7,318 bases of DNA from JBBDIO01 sp040880365 (GTDB lineage Bacteria > Chloroflexota > Anaerolineae > Caldilineales > Caldilineaceae), in the NCBI GenBank assembly GCA_040880365.1, contig JBBDIO010000061.1, forward strand, positions 1-7,318, written 5' to 3'. Positions 1 to 5,286 of this stretch are shown here, in pieces (position 1 is the stretch's first letter; each line of letters opens with the position of its first letter). The translations under genes and the position numbers were made by a program. Below the pieces are notes generated by a model. It saw only the letters and a program-made list of their open reading frames with translations, was not told the DNA's origin and searched no databases.

Positions 1-1
1 G

Positions 2-23
2 TTTCTCCGATTTTTCTCCGATT
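2..23. repeat. Perfect 11-bp tandem duplication
   Basis: The unit TTTCTCCGATT occurs twice back to back, at 2-12 and 13-23. A 12-bp piece of it (CGATTTTTCTCC, 8-19) recurs exactly at 160-171. It lies outside any gene. It belongs to a group of short tandem duplications found across the window. Confidence 0.85.
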
Positions 24-49
24 GGAAAATCGTTTAATTACCCTATACC
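22..49 (+). promoter_or_regulatory. Possible sigma70-type promoter at the left edge
   Basis: TTGGAA (22-27) and TATACC (44-49) are separated by 16 bp, each matching 4 of 6 consensus positions. A transcript from here would enter the gene-free leader. The match is weak and no gene follows within 600 bp, so this is only a candidate. Confidence 0.22.
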
Positions 50-111
50 TGGCTCTGGGCGGGCGCTAGCGTTCGCGCGGACCGTTGTTGCGCGCCGCGT
101 GCGCGAAGCTG

Positions 112-153
112 TTTGGCGCGCAAAGACCGCCTGGATTGGTTTGGCGCGCCAAA
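112..153. promoter_or_regulatory. Pair of related GC palindromes, possible operator sites
   Basis: A perfect 14-bp palindrome, TTTGGCGCGCCAAA, lies at 140-153. A near copy lacking one C, TTTGGCGCGCAAA, lies at 112-124, 28 bp away start to start. Two copies of the same symmetric motif in a non-coding stretch resemble the binding sites of a dimeric regulator. No regulator is identified, and the GC-rich context raises the chance of coincidence. Confidence 0.35.
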
Positions 154-284
154 TTTCTGCGATTTTTCTCCTGTGGCGCAGGACACCGGGCGCAACTTCT
201 ACTCGAGGCGTCAGGCAGGCGCACGCGTGCCGCGAGGTGGGGTGAGGGACGACGTAGGCTAACGGTCCGACTCAAGACCTGCAA

Positions 285-314
285 TTTTCAGGAAATTTTA
301 ATAAAACTTATATA
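285..314 (+). promoter_or_regulatory. Possible promoter in an AT-rich island
   Basis: TTTTCA (285-290) and TATATA (309-314) are spaced by 18 bp inside a sharply AT-rich island of about 45 bp in otherwise GC-rich DNA. If used, it would give the sigma factor mRNA an untranslated leader of roughly 350 nt. The -35 match is 4 of 6. Confidence 0.28.
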
Positions 315-375
315 CACTTTAGCAATGGGCGGTTGGGTAGTCTGCCTGACCGCACCCTGAACCCCACGGAGATAG

Positions 376-416
376 TTCCCAGGGCAATGTTTTCCAGGGT
401 GAAAATTTCCGAGGGG
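376..416. repeat. Three spaced TTCC-AGGG motifs
   Basis: TTCCCAGGG (376-384), TTCCAGGG (392-399) and TTCCGAGGGG (407-416) start 16 and 15 bp apart, close to 1.5 helical turns. The middle copy sits in a small TTTTC/GAAAA inverted repeat (390-394 with 401-405). The series could be a row of protein-binding sites in the sigma factor leader. The bases between the motifs are not conserved. Confidence 0.35.
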
Positions 417-423
417 ATGCTAT

Positions 424-440
424 GAATATGATAAATATTC
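424..440. promoter_or_regulatory. AT-rich dyad, GAATAT-N5-ATATTC
   Basis: Perfect 6-bp inverted arms (424-429 and 435-440) surround 5 bp in the leader of the sigma factor gene. The size and symmetry fit a binding site for a dimeric regulator. A chance occurrence in an AT-rich patch is also possible. Confidence 0.3.
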
Positions 441-487
441 GATGGTGGTCTTGTGCTAGTGAGTAGTGACTATCCAGAAGTTCTTGC

Positions 488-513
488 GGAACAGGGTTGA
501 CAAGACATGTTCC
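488..513. promoter_or_regulatory. Dyad GGAACA-N14-TGTTCC enclosing TTGACA
   Basis: Six-base arms at 488-493 and 508-513 are perfect inverse complements. The perfect -35-like hexamer TTGACA (497-502) lies between them. No acceptable -10 box is found 16-18 bp after TTGACA, so a standard promoter is not supported. The left arm contains GGAAC, the typical ECF -35 core, but no matching ECF -10 was seen. It lies about 160 bp upstream of the sigma factor start. Confidence 0.28.
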
Positions 514-635
514 CCAATATGGCGATTGAGGCACAGGGTGTCCCCGCCATTATGCGCGCCGATTGTCGATACTGCGTAGTTGAGCAAGAGTAGTCGATTT
601 GGCCGCCAGACCAGACTGAAACACGTCAGACTGTT

Positions 636-659
636 ATGCCGAGGAAAATGCCGAGGAAA
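636..659 (+). repeat. Perfect 12-bp tandem repeat duplicating a Shine-Dalgarno-like motif
   Basis: ATGCCGAGGAAA occurs twice in direct succession (636-647 and 648-659), immediately before the sigma factor start at 672. Each copy has a purine-rich GAGGAAA core. The second copy runs into GGG, forming AAAGGG (657-662) nine bases before the ATG, the likely ribosome binding site. The duplication may affect translation initiation. Confidence 0.8.
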
Positions 660-671
660 GGGTTTATATAG

Positions 672-1352
672 ATGAGCGTTGCGACAACGAACGTCCGCCC
701 GGAAAATGATTCGATGTCACGATTTTTTGGCAGCGACGCGACGACGGCAGTGGCGGCAGTGGCGGCAGCGGAGATGACCGATGTCATTCATGCCGCCCGT
801 TTGGGTGATGAATATGCGTTTGCCGTGCTGATTGAACAGTATCAGGCGACCGCCCAGCGCCTGGCGCAGCATATATTGCGGACCGAAGAGGCGGCTGCCG
901 ATGCCGTGCAGGATGCCCTGATTAAGGTGCATCGGGCCTTACCCCGCTTTCACGATGGCAACTTCCGTTCGTGGCTGCTGCGGATTGTAACGAACACTTG
1001 CTATGATCATTTGCGCAGCCAGAAGCGGCGCGCTTCGGTGAGCCTGGATGAGATAAACGAGCAGGCCGGCAATGATTTGCCCCTGACCGATGAGAAGGTA
1101 GAGGACGATCCCGAGTCGATTATTTTGCAGCGGGAAGGATTTTCGGGCCTGATGAGTGCGATTGAAGAACTGCCCGACTGGCACCGTTCGGTGGTGGTCC
1201 TCGTCGATGTCAAAGGCTATGATTATCAGGAGGCAGCCGATATTTTGGAACTGCCGCTGGGCACGATCAAGTCGCGTTTGAGCCGGGCGCGGGCCACTTT
1301 GCGCGACCGGCTGATTGAAAACGGGTTCGTGGCACAATATCGAGAAAACTGA
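672..1352 (+). CDS. ECF-family RNA polymerase sigma factor (sigma70 region 2 and region 4)
   Basis: The 226-residue protein is a group IV (ECF) sigma factor, which directs core RNA polymerase to a small promoter set. Residues about 43-118 form region 2. They include the acidic segment DAVQDALIKVHRAL (77-90), which normally contacts core polymerase, and the FRSWLLRIVTNTCYDHLR stretch (98-115), typical of regions 2.3/2.4. Region 4 covers about 156-216, with a helix-turn-helix ending in GTIKSRLSRAR (197-207). The length is slightly above the usual 170-200 because of an Ala-rich N-terminal tail of about 37 residues. The ATG at 672 is chosen because AAAGGG lies 9 bases upstream. In-frame Met15 and Met35 are alternatives, the latter just before the conserved domain. 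No anti-sigma gene follows, as the next gene is convergent, so its control is not visible here. The sigma class is secure; the ECF group was not determined. Confidence 0.95.
   Translation: MSVATTNVRPENDSMSRFFGSDATTAVAAVAAAEMTDVIHAARLGDEYAFAVLIEQYQATAQRLAQHILRTEEAAADAVQDALIKVHRALPRFHDGNFRSWLLRIVTNTCYDHLRSQKRRASVSLDEINEQAGNDLPLTDEKVEDDPESIILQREGFSGLMSAIEELPDWHRSVVVLVDVKGYDYQEAADILELPLGTIKSRLSRARATLRDRLIENGFVAQYREN
746..772 (+). repeat. In-frame 9-bp repeat in the sigma factor N-terminal tail
   Basis: GGCAGTGGC occurs twice exactly (746-754, 755-763), followed by GGCAGCGGA (764-772). It encodes the Ala/Val run AVAAVAAAE before the first conserved domain. The unit is a multiple of three and keeps the frame. 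Confidence 0.75.
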
Positions 1353-1391
1353 CCTGGGGCGGTTGGCGCGTGTGGGGTGGGCTGATCCCGG

Positions 1392-2192
1392 CTACTTGGG
1401 GTGCGGCATGAGGCGCACTGAACGCCATGAACCGACCGGCTTGAATCCCAGCTTGTGATAGATATGCCCGGCGTCGGGGGCGACCCAATAGAGCGCGGGA
1501 ATCAAGTCGTTGGCGAGAAGCGCGGCGCAAAGGGCGCTGCATACGGCCTGCGATAGCCCATGTCCGCGCCAGGCGGGCGGTGTATAGACACCGCCGATCA
1601 TGGCATAGCCCGCGCCCACGGCGTTGGTGAGGGCTGTACTGCAAATTTCCCCATCAGATTCTGCAATCCAAAGATAACCATCCTGTAAAGGCCGTTCTAC
1701 ACCAGTGCGGCTGCGCTGCATGGTGTCCGCATTCGCATAGAAATCGGCCAACGCATCCAGGTCGCCAGCGTGGGCCGCGCGCACGGTGATGGCGGGCGGG
1801 GGCGCGCTGGGCCGAAAGTTGGGTGCGGCCAGGGTCATTAGCTCATCGATGTCGATCCGTGCCGCCGTATAGGCGCGCAGATAGGGCAGAATGGAAGGGA
1901 TGCCACCGGGATTGTCCTGGAGGCGTTCGGCGGGCAAGGAATGGGCGTCGAGGATGGCGGCGAGACCTGCCCAGTCGGCGTCGGGATTGCCAAAGATGGA
2001 CCAGCCGCGCATATAACGATTGACGGCACCTCGCAGTTTGTGGTCTGGCCCAAAATCGCCCCAGAATTCGGAAATTTCATGATCTGTGCCCAACGCGGCC
2101 AGATTACCCAGCATGTAGATGTTGAGTTCGGGCGCAACCAGCAGAAGTGCCTGGAGCGCAGAACGATCGGATTCGGCAAATTTACGGATCAT
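1392..2192 (-). CDS. GNAT-family N-acetyltransferase
   Basis: The 266-residue protein has a C-terminal GNAT acetyltransferase fold (about 134-262). Motif A is clear: MIGGVYTPPAWRGHGLSQAV (198-217) contains the acetyl-CoA pyrophosphate-binding loop RGHG (209-212). It is followed by the motif B-like YWVAPDAGHIYHKLGFKPVG (235-254), the usual ending with Y-x-K-x-G-F. Residues 1-130 are less conserved and probably form a degenerate N-terminal GNAT-like half. The acceptor substrate is unknown and could be a small amine, an amino acid or a protein. The start at 2192 (ATG) is chosen because the frame upstream runs antisense through the neighbouring phosphoesterase gene and has Pro/Ser/Arg-rich chance composition. 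The Shine-Dalgarno sequence is weak. It begins 55 bp after the phosphoesterase stop on the same strand, so co-transcription is likely. It converges on the sigma factor gene with a 39-bp gap and no obvious terminator. Confidence 0.85.
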   Translation of the reverse strand: MIRKFAESDRSALQALLLVAPELNIYMLGNLAALGTDHEISEFWGDFGPDHKLRGAVNRYMRGWSIFGNPDADWAGLAAILDAHSLPAERLQDNPGGIPSILPYLRAYTAARIDIDELMTLAAPNFRPSAPPPAITVRAAHAGDLDALADFYANADTMQRSRTGVERPLQDGYLWIAESDGEICSTALTNAVGAGYAMIGGVYTPPAWRGHGLSQAVCSALCAALLANDLIPALYWVAPDAGHIYHKLGFKPVGSWRSVRLMPHPK

Positions 2193-2247
2193 GAGTTTGG
2201 TTCCGGTGGGCGCACAGGTAGAAACTGGCGCAGAGTTATGGGCACAA

Positions 2248-3114
2248 CTAGACCCCGGTGCCAACCGGAAAAGCCCATCGCTTTTCGTCGGGAAACGTTT
2301 GCAGATAGGTCGCGACCGCGGCTCCAATATCATCATGCAGTGCGGGCGGCTGATCGCGCATCCAGAAGTTGAAGTCGCTGGCCCACGCGTGGCCGGTGGC
2401 GACGGTGCGCAAATGCAACTCGCCCATTGGCCCGGCATAGTCCATAAAGCCCGTGCTATAGAAGGCGGCGCGCACCGCGGCACGGGGATATTCCACCACG
2501 CGAAAGTCGGGTATCCACGCATTATTCTGCGCATGCAGTATCAGGTAGTGGGCACGCGGGTCGCCATTGTGAGAAATGCCGACGCCACCCGGATTCAGAA
2601 TCTGGAGATGCTTCATGGTTTCGTGCATGGGGCGGTGCGTGTGGGCCGCGATGAGATATGGCTCGCTAACACCTGCGGCTTTGGTACGGTTGGCTTCGGT
2701 TGCGCCCGGCTCGAAACCCACAAACGGATCGCCGGGGATGCCGTGTACCAACCGGATGGGCGGCCCCGCGGGGACGTCGATCAATAGCGTGGGCGGCAGT
2801 TCGGCCAGATAGGCACGGTCGTCGGTGCTAATGTGGTCCAGCGTCCACCACAAGTCGGGAAAGCGGGCGCGATTGCCAAAGGGGTGGGCCGGTTGTGCAA
2901 GGTCGAGTGTGCCCACAATGAGATCGTGATTGCCCTGTACCACGGGCCAATGCTGTTCGCGCACGCGTGCGATCACCTCGTTGGACCAGGGGCAACGGTT
3001 AACCAGATCGCCTGCCACATACACAAGGTCTGGCGCCTCATTTTCCATGTCGGCCATCACCGATTCCAGCGCCGGCAGGTTCCCATGAATATCCGCAAGT
3101 ATTGCAATTTTCAC
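2248..3114 (-). CDS. Calcineurin-like metallophosphoesterase (YfcE/MJ0936-like)
   Basis: The 288-residue protein is a binuclear-metal phosphoesterase that hydrolyses phosphomono- or diesters. The ligand motifs occur in the expected order: DIHGN (8-12), GDLVNRC (35-41), GNHD (61-64), His124 in LVHG, and the paired histidines of AHTHRP (157-162). The NPGGVG turn (174-179), characteristic of the Metallophos_2/YfcE subgroup, comes next. All metal ligands seem intact. The core ends near residue 200. About 85 further residues form a C-terminal extension containing several Trp and Phe that I do not recognise. The protein is longer than the typical 160-250 residues of small YfcE-type enzymes. The start codon is GTG, supported by AGGATGG (3130 down to 3124) nine bases upstream. 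No signal peptide is seen, so it is cytoplasmic. It is probably the first gene of a minus-strand pair with the acetyltransferase. The physiological substrate cannot be told. Confidence 0.9.
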   Translation of the reverse strand: MKIAILADIHGNLPALESVMADMENEAPDLVYVAGDLVNRCPWSNEVIARVREQHWPVVQGNHDLIVGTLDLAQPAHPFGNRARFPDLWWTLDHISTDDRAYLAELPPTLLIDVPAGPPIRLVHGIPGDPFVGFEPGATEANRTKAAGVSEPYLIAAHTHRPMHETMKHLQILNPGGVGISHNGDPRAHYLILHAQNNAWIPDFRVVEYPRAAVRAAFYSTGFMDYAGPMGELHLRTVATGHAWASDFNFWMRDQPPALHDDIGAAVATYLQTFPDEKRWAFPVGTGV

Positions 3115-3149
3115 TGCGCAGTACCATCCTTTTCACTACATTGCACCCA

Positions 3150-3171
3150 ATACATCCCATATACATCCCAT
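3150..3171. repeat. Perfect 11-bp tandem duplication in the divergent promoter region
   Basis: ATACATCCCAT occurs at 3150-3160 and 3161-3171, between the divergently transcribed phosphoesterase and double-SDR genes. It lies 36-57 bp upstream of the phosphoesterase start. It could act as paired binding sites spaced one helical turn apart, or be a neutral slippage product. Confidence 0.8.
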
Positions 3172-3223
3172 CTGAATTGACAGCCCACTTGCGCACCGGG
3201 TACGGTGTGATTGTCGCGCGTGC

Positions 3224-3252
3224 TTGCCGCGTGTGGTTGATGCGCCTACAAT
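3224..3252 (+). promoter_or_regulatory. Sigma70-like promoter for the double-SDR gene
   Basis: TTGCCG (3224-3229, 4 of 6) and TACAAT (3247-3252, 5 of 6) are separated by exactly 17 bp. The predicted transcription start near 3259 gives a 44-nt leader with GAAGGA (3288-3293) before the ATG at 3303. Position and spacing are good, making this the best promoter candidate in the window. Confidence 0.5.
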
Positions 3253-3302
3253 GCCTTGGGCCTGTCCTGGCGCGTTCGATACCCTATGAAGGATTTCATG
3301 CC

Positions 3303-5087
3303 ATGTCCAGTTCTGTGTCAAATTTCGACCCTGCCCTGTTGGCCCACTTCGCGCAGAAAACGGTGCTGATTACCGGCGCGACGGATGGCATCGGCCGTGC
3401 GCTGGCCGAACAGTTGGCCCCCAGCGGCGCGCGCCTGGTGTTGGTAGGACGGCGCGATCCGGGTGAACTCGATGCTGCGTTTTTTGACGCGGATCGGTAT
3501 TGCCGTGCGGATCTGGCACAGCCGGCGAGCGCGGCGCAAGTCGAGGGCTGGCTGGACGCGCAGGGCATCGACCGGCTGGACTATGTGATTCACAATGCCG
3601 GCCAGGGCTATGTGGGCAGGCTTTCAGAGCAGCTTCCGGCCGCGTTGGATGCGTTGCTGGCGGTGAATGTGCTCGCACCCATGCGCCTGACCCACGCACT
3701 CTTTGGGCGAGTAGCGGCCGCGCACGGGCGCTTTGTCTATATCAGCTCGCTGGCCGCGGGTATGCCTGTGGCAGACTATGCCGCGTATGGCGCTTCCAAA
3801 GCCGCGCTGGAAGGCTTTGTGCGCAATTTTCAATGTGAACTGGATGCCCTAGGCTCGCCCGTGGGCACGGCTGTGCTGCGCGTGGCCGCGACGCGCACGG
3901 GAATGCATCCCAAAAGCGGCGCGACCAAGGCGCGCATGGATTGGGAAGCCTTTGCCCCGGTGGAGAAGACCGCGCAGGCGATTGTGCGCATATTGGTCGA
4001 GTCCCCGGCGCGCCGCACCTGGACCCAGGGCACGGGTGCCCGCATCTTGCAGGCGGTGGGCACCTATTTGCCGGGGCTGGTGACGCAAGTGGCCGCGCGC
4101 AGTGCGAATCGGACGCTGCTCGAAGTGGGTGCCCAGATTTTTGGCGCGGCGACGGATGATCCGGTTACACTGGAGCCGGCTGTGTCACAACCAGATGTGT
4201 CACAGTCTGATACTTTGCAGGCAGGCGTTTCGCCATTGGTTGTGCAGAAGAAAGGTGAGGCGGCGCGTCACTGTGTGATTACAGGGGCGGCGGCGGGCAT
4301 TGGGCGGGCGCTGGCGTTGCGCTACGGCGCAGCAGGCTACACGATTACCGGCGTGGATGTGGATCGGGACGCGGCCATGCGCACCCAGGCCGAGCTGATC
4401 AACCAGGGCGTGCGCGCCCGGTTTGTGGTGGCCGATCTGGCACAGGGCGAACACCTGGATGCAATCGCCACGCGGCTGGCAGAGCGGCCCCCAATTGATG
4501 TGATGATTCATTGCGCCGGGATCAGCGCCGTGGGGCATTTTCCGGCGCTGGACTGGTCGGCCCAGGAGAAAGTTGTTGCGATCAATCTGGTTGCGCCTTT
4601 GCAGTTGACCCAACGCGTATTGGCGGCCCAGCGCTTGCGGCCCGGCGCGAGCCTGGTCTATATTGCGTCGCTGGCCCACTATACGGGCTATCCGGGCGCG
4701 GCGGTCTATGGCGGTACCAAGTCGGGCATCGCGGCCTTTGGGCGTTCGCTGGGCGTGGCCTGTGCTCGCGCCGGGGTGCATGTGCTCACCGTGTTTCCCG
4801 GCCCTGTGCGCACCGAACACGCACGCCGCTATAGTCCCGACAATCGGCGAGAGAACCGGCGTATGCCGCCGGAAAAGGTGGCAACGGCCATCTATCGCGC
4901 AGTGGAACGGCGGCAGTCTATTCTGTTTCCGGGCGTTGCGGCGCGGGTATTTGCCGGGCTGGGCACGTGGTTGCCACGCGTCAGCGAATGGGCGATGCGC
5001 CGTACCATCTTCGACAAGTTGGCGAATACTGTAACAGACACAGAGACGAACACAGAGACGAAAACCGAAGAGGAAGCGACACGGTGA
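3303..5087 (+). CDS. Tandem double short-chain dehydrogenase/reductase (SDR-SDR fusion)
   Basis: The 594-residue protein contains two complete classical SDR domains, NAD(P)-dependent oxidoreductases acting on alcohols or carbonyls. Domain 1 (about 19-285) has the TGATDGIG nucleotide loop (24-31), HNAG (97-100), Asn122, Ser149 and YGASK (Tyr162, Lys166). Domain 2 (about 321-575) has TGAAAGIG (327-334), HCAG (403-406), Asn428, Ser456 and YGGTK (Tyr469, Lys473). Both Asn-Ser-Tyr-Lys tetrads are intact, so both halves may be active. After strand 2, domain 1 has GRR (49-51), suggesting NADP(H), and domain 2 has DVD (352-354), suggesting NAD(H). A Ser/Asp/Gln-rich linker joins them, and the tail after 575 is Thr/Glu-rich. 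Most SDRs are single-domain proteins of about 250 residues. The start at 3303 is chosen for GAAGGA nine bases upstream. The open frame extends back to 3102, but that part overlaps the promoter and the phosphoesterase start. The substrate is unknown. Confidence 0.93.
   Translation: MSSSVSNFDPALLAHFAQKTVLITGATDGIGRALAEQLAPSGARLVLVGRRDPGELDAAFFDADRYCRADLAQPASAAQVEGWLDAQGIDRLDYVIHNAGQGYVGRLSEQLPAALDALLAVNVLAPMRLTHALFGRVAAAHGRFVYISSLAAGMPVADYAAYGASKAALEGFVRNFQCELDALGSPVGTAVLRVAATRTGMHPKSGATKARMDWEAFAPVEKTAQAIVRILVESPARRTWTQGTGARILQAVGTYLPGLVTQVAARSANRTLLEVGAQIFGAATDDPVTLEPAVSQPDVSQSDTLQAGVSPLVVQKKGEAARHCVITGAAAGIGRALALRYGAAGYTITGVDVDRDAAMRTQAELINQGVRARFVVADLAQGEHLDAIATRLAERPPIDVMIHCAGISAVGHFPALDWSAQEKVVAINLVAPLQLTQRVLAAQRLRPGASLVYIASLAHYTGYPGAAVYGGTKSGIAAFGRSLGVACARAGVHVLTVFPGPVRTEHARRYSPDNRRENRRMPPEKVATAIYRAVERRQSILFPGVAARVFAGLGTWLPRVSEWAMRRTIFDKLANTVTDTETNTETKTEEEATR
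4182..4211 (+). repeat. In-frame 15-bp tandem repeat in the inter-domain linker of the double SDR
   Basis: Two 15-bp units (4182-4196 and 4197-4211) match at 12 of 15 positions and encode VSQPD-VSQSD. They lie in the linker between the two dehydrogenase domains, where a length change should be tolerated. Confidence 0.75.
5038..5061 (+). repeat. Perfect in-frame 12-bp tandem repeat in the C-terminal tail of the double SDR
   Basis: ACACAGAGACGA occurs at 5038-5049 and 5050-5061. It encodes part of the TDTETNTETKTEEE tail that follows the folded second domain. It lies just upstream of the AGAGG Shine-Dalgarno motif (5069-5073) of the truncated epimerase start. Confidence 0.8.
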
Positions 5088-5146
5088 ATGTTCTGATTCT
5101 GGGCGGCACGCTGTTTTTGGGGCGACAGCTGGCGGCGATGCCATGA
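5084..5146 (+). pseudogene. Truncated NAD-dependent epimerase/dehydratase gene (N-terminal remnant)
   Basis: A GTG codon at 5084 overlaps the double-SDR stop by four bases (GTGA) and has AGAGG (5069-5073) ten bases upstream, a standard translational-coupling arrangement. The frame encodes 20 residues, MNVLILGGTLFLGRQLAAMP, then stops at TGA (5144-5146). This matches the first strand, the glycine loop (GGTxFLGR) and the start of the first helix of extended-SDR epimerases, which normally run to about 300-350 residues. The following 140 bp contain no recognisable continuation in any frame. The fragment cannot bind cofactor by itself. I infer that the gene was lost by an internal deletion, leaving its start behind, although it could still be translated as a short peptide. 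Confidence 0.65.
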
Positions 5147-5227
5147 CGGTTTGTGGCTTGTGTGTCGGGCTGCCTGTGCCTGCATTCTGGGAGACAACTC
5201 ACTGTAACCGGGCGGTGTTTCTGGCAT

Positions 5228-5241
5228 CCTGACCCGTCAGG
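5228..5241. promoter_or_regulatory. Perfect 14-bp dyad upstream of the glyoxalase gene
   Basis: CCTGAC-CC-GTCAGG has perfect 6-bp arms and lies 46 bp before the glyoxalase start. It could be an operator for that gene or the stem of a weak terminator for the upstream unit. No T-run follows on either strand, which argues against an intrinsic terminator. Confidence 0.35.
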
Positions 5242-5286
5242 TAGTGCATTTGAAAAGTGATGCGTTCGGGAGGAAACCAGGCAAAC

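Larger units (their letters stand above)
1..671. other. Long gene-free leader region upstream of the sigma factor gene
   Basis: No convincing protein gene is visible in these 671 bases. The open frames on both strands are short, overlap each other and have Arg/Pro/Ser-rich translations typical of chance frames in GC-rich DNA. The stretch instead holds a GC-rich block (about 55-260) and AT-rich islands (about 283-325 and 400-440). It also has an 11-bp tandem repeat at the left edge, two related GC palindromes, three spaced TTCC-AGGG motifs, two dyads and a duplicated Shine-Dalgarno-like segment just before the sigma factor start. This composition suits a regulatory region or an untranslated RNA leader. 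A structured RNA cannot be excluded by eye, but none was recognised. Confidence 0.6.

Noticed and set aside
19..32. CGATT-GGAA-AATCG hairpin followed by TTTAATT as a terminator
   Set aside because: The stem is only 5 bp and AT-rich, and it arises partly from the 11-bp tandem repeat. No gene end is visible upstream.
85..360. 91-codon plus-strand frame in the leader region
   Set aside because: It is Arg/Leu-rich with no recognisable motif, no ribosome binding site, and an equally open frame on the opposite strand. This is typical of GC-rich non-coding DNA.
497..502. TTGACA as a promoter -35 box
   Set aside because: No -10-like hexamer occurs at 16-18 bp. CAATAT (515-520) is only 12 bp away.
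319..534. 71-codon minus-strand frame in the leader region
   Set aside because: Its repeated SPW/LPW residues come only from the TTCC-AGGG DNA repeats. It has no motif and no downstream gene context.
2193..2534. 114-residue N-terminal extension of the acetyltransferase frame
   Set aside because: It runs through the end of the phosphoesterase gene in another frame and has Pro/Ser/Arg-rich chance composition. The conserved protein starts at MIRKF (2192).
3102..3302. 67-residue N-terminal extension of the double-SDR open frame
   Set aside because: It overlaps the phosphoesterase start, the promoter TTGCCG-N17-TACAAT and non-coding repeats. Its translation is not SDR-like, and a good ribosome binding site precedes the ATG at 3303.
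4200..5144. 314-codon minus-strand frame opposite the second SDR domain
   Set aside because: It is a shadow frame of a gene with strong codon bias. The translation is His/Arg/Gln-rich, while the plus strand has full SDR motifs.
5147..5256. In-frame continuation of the epimerase remnant after its stop
   Set aside because: The frame stays open for about 37 codons, but the residues (Cys/Gly/Ser-rich) show none of the expected epimerase helix, strand or NRG-type motif. A simple nonsense mutation is therefore not supported.
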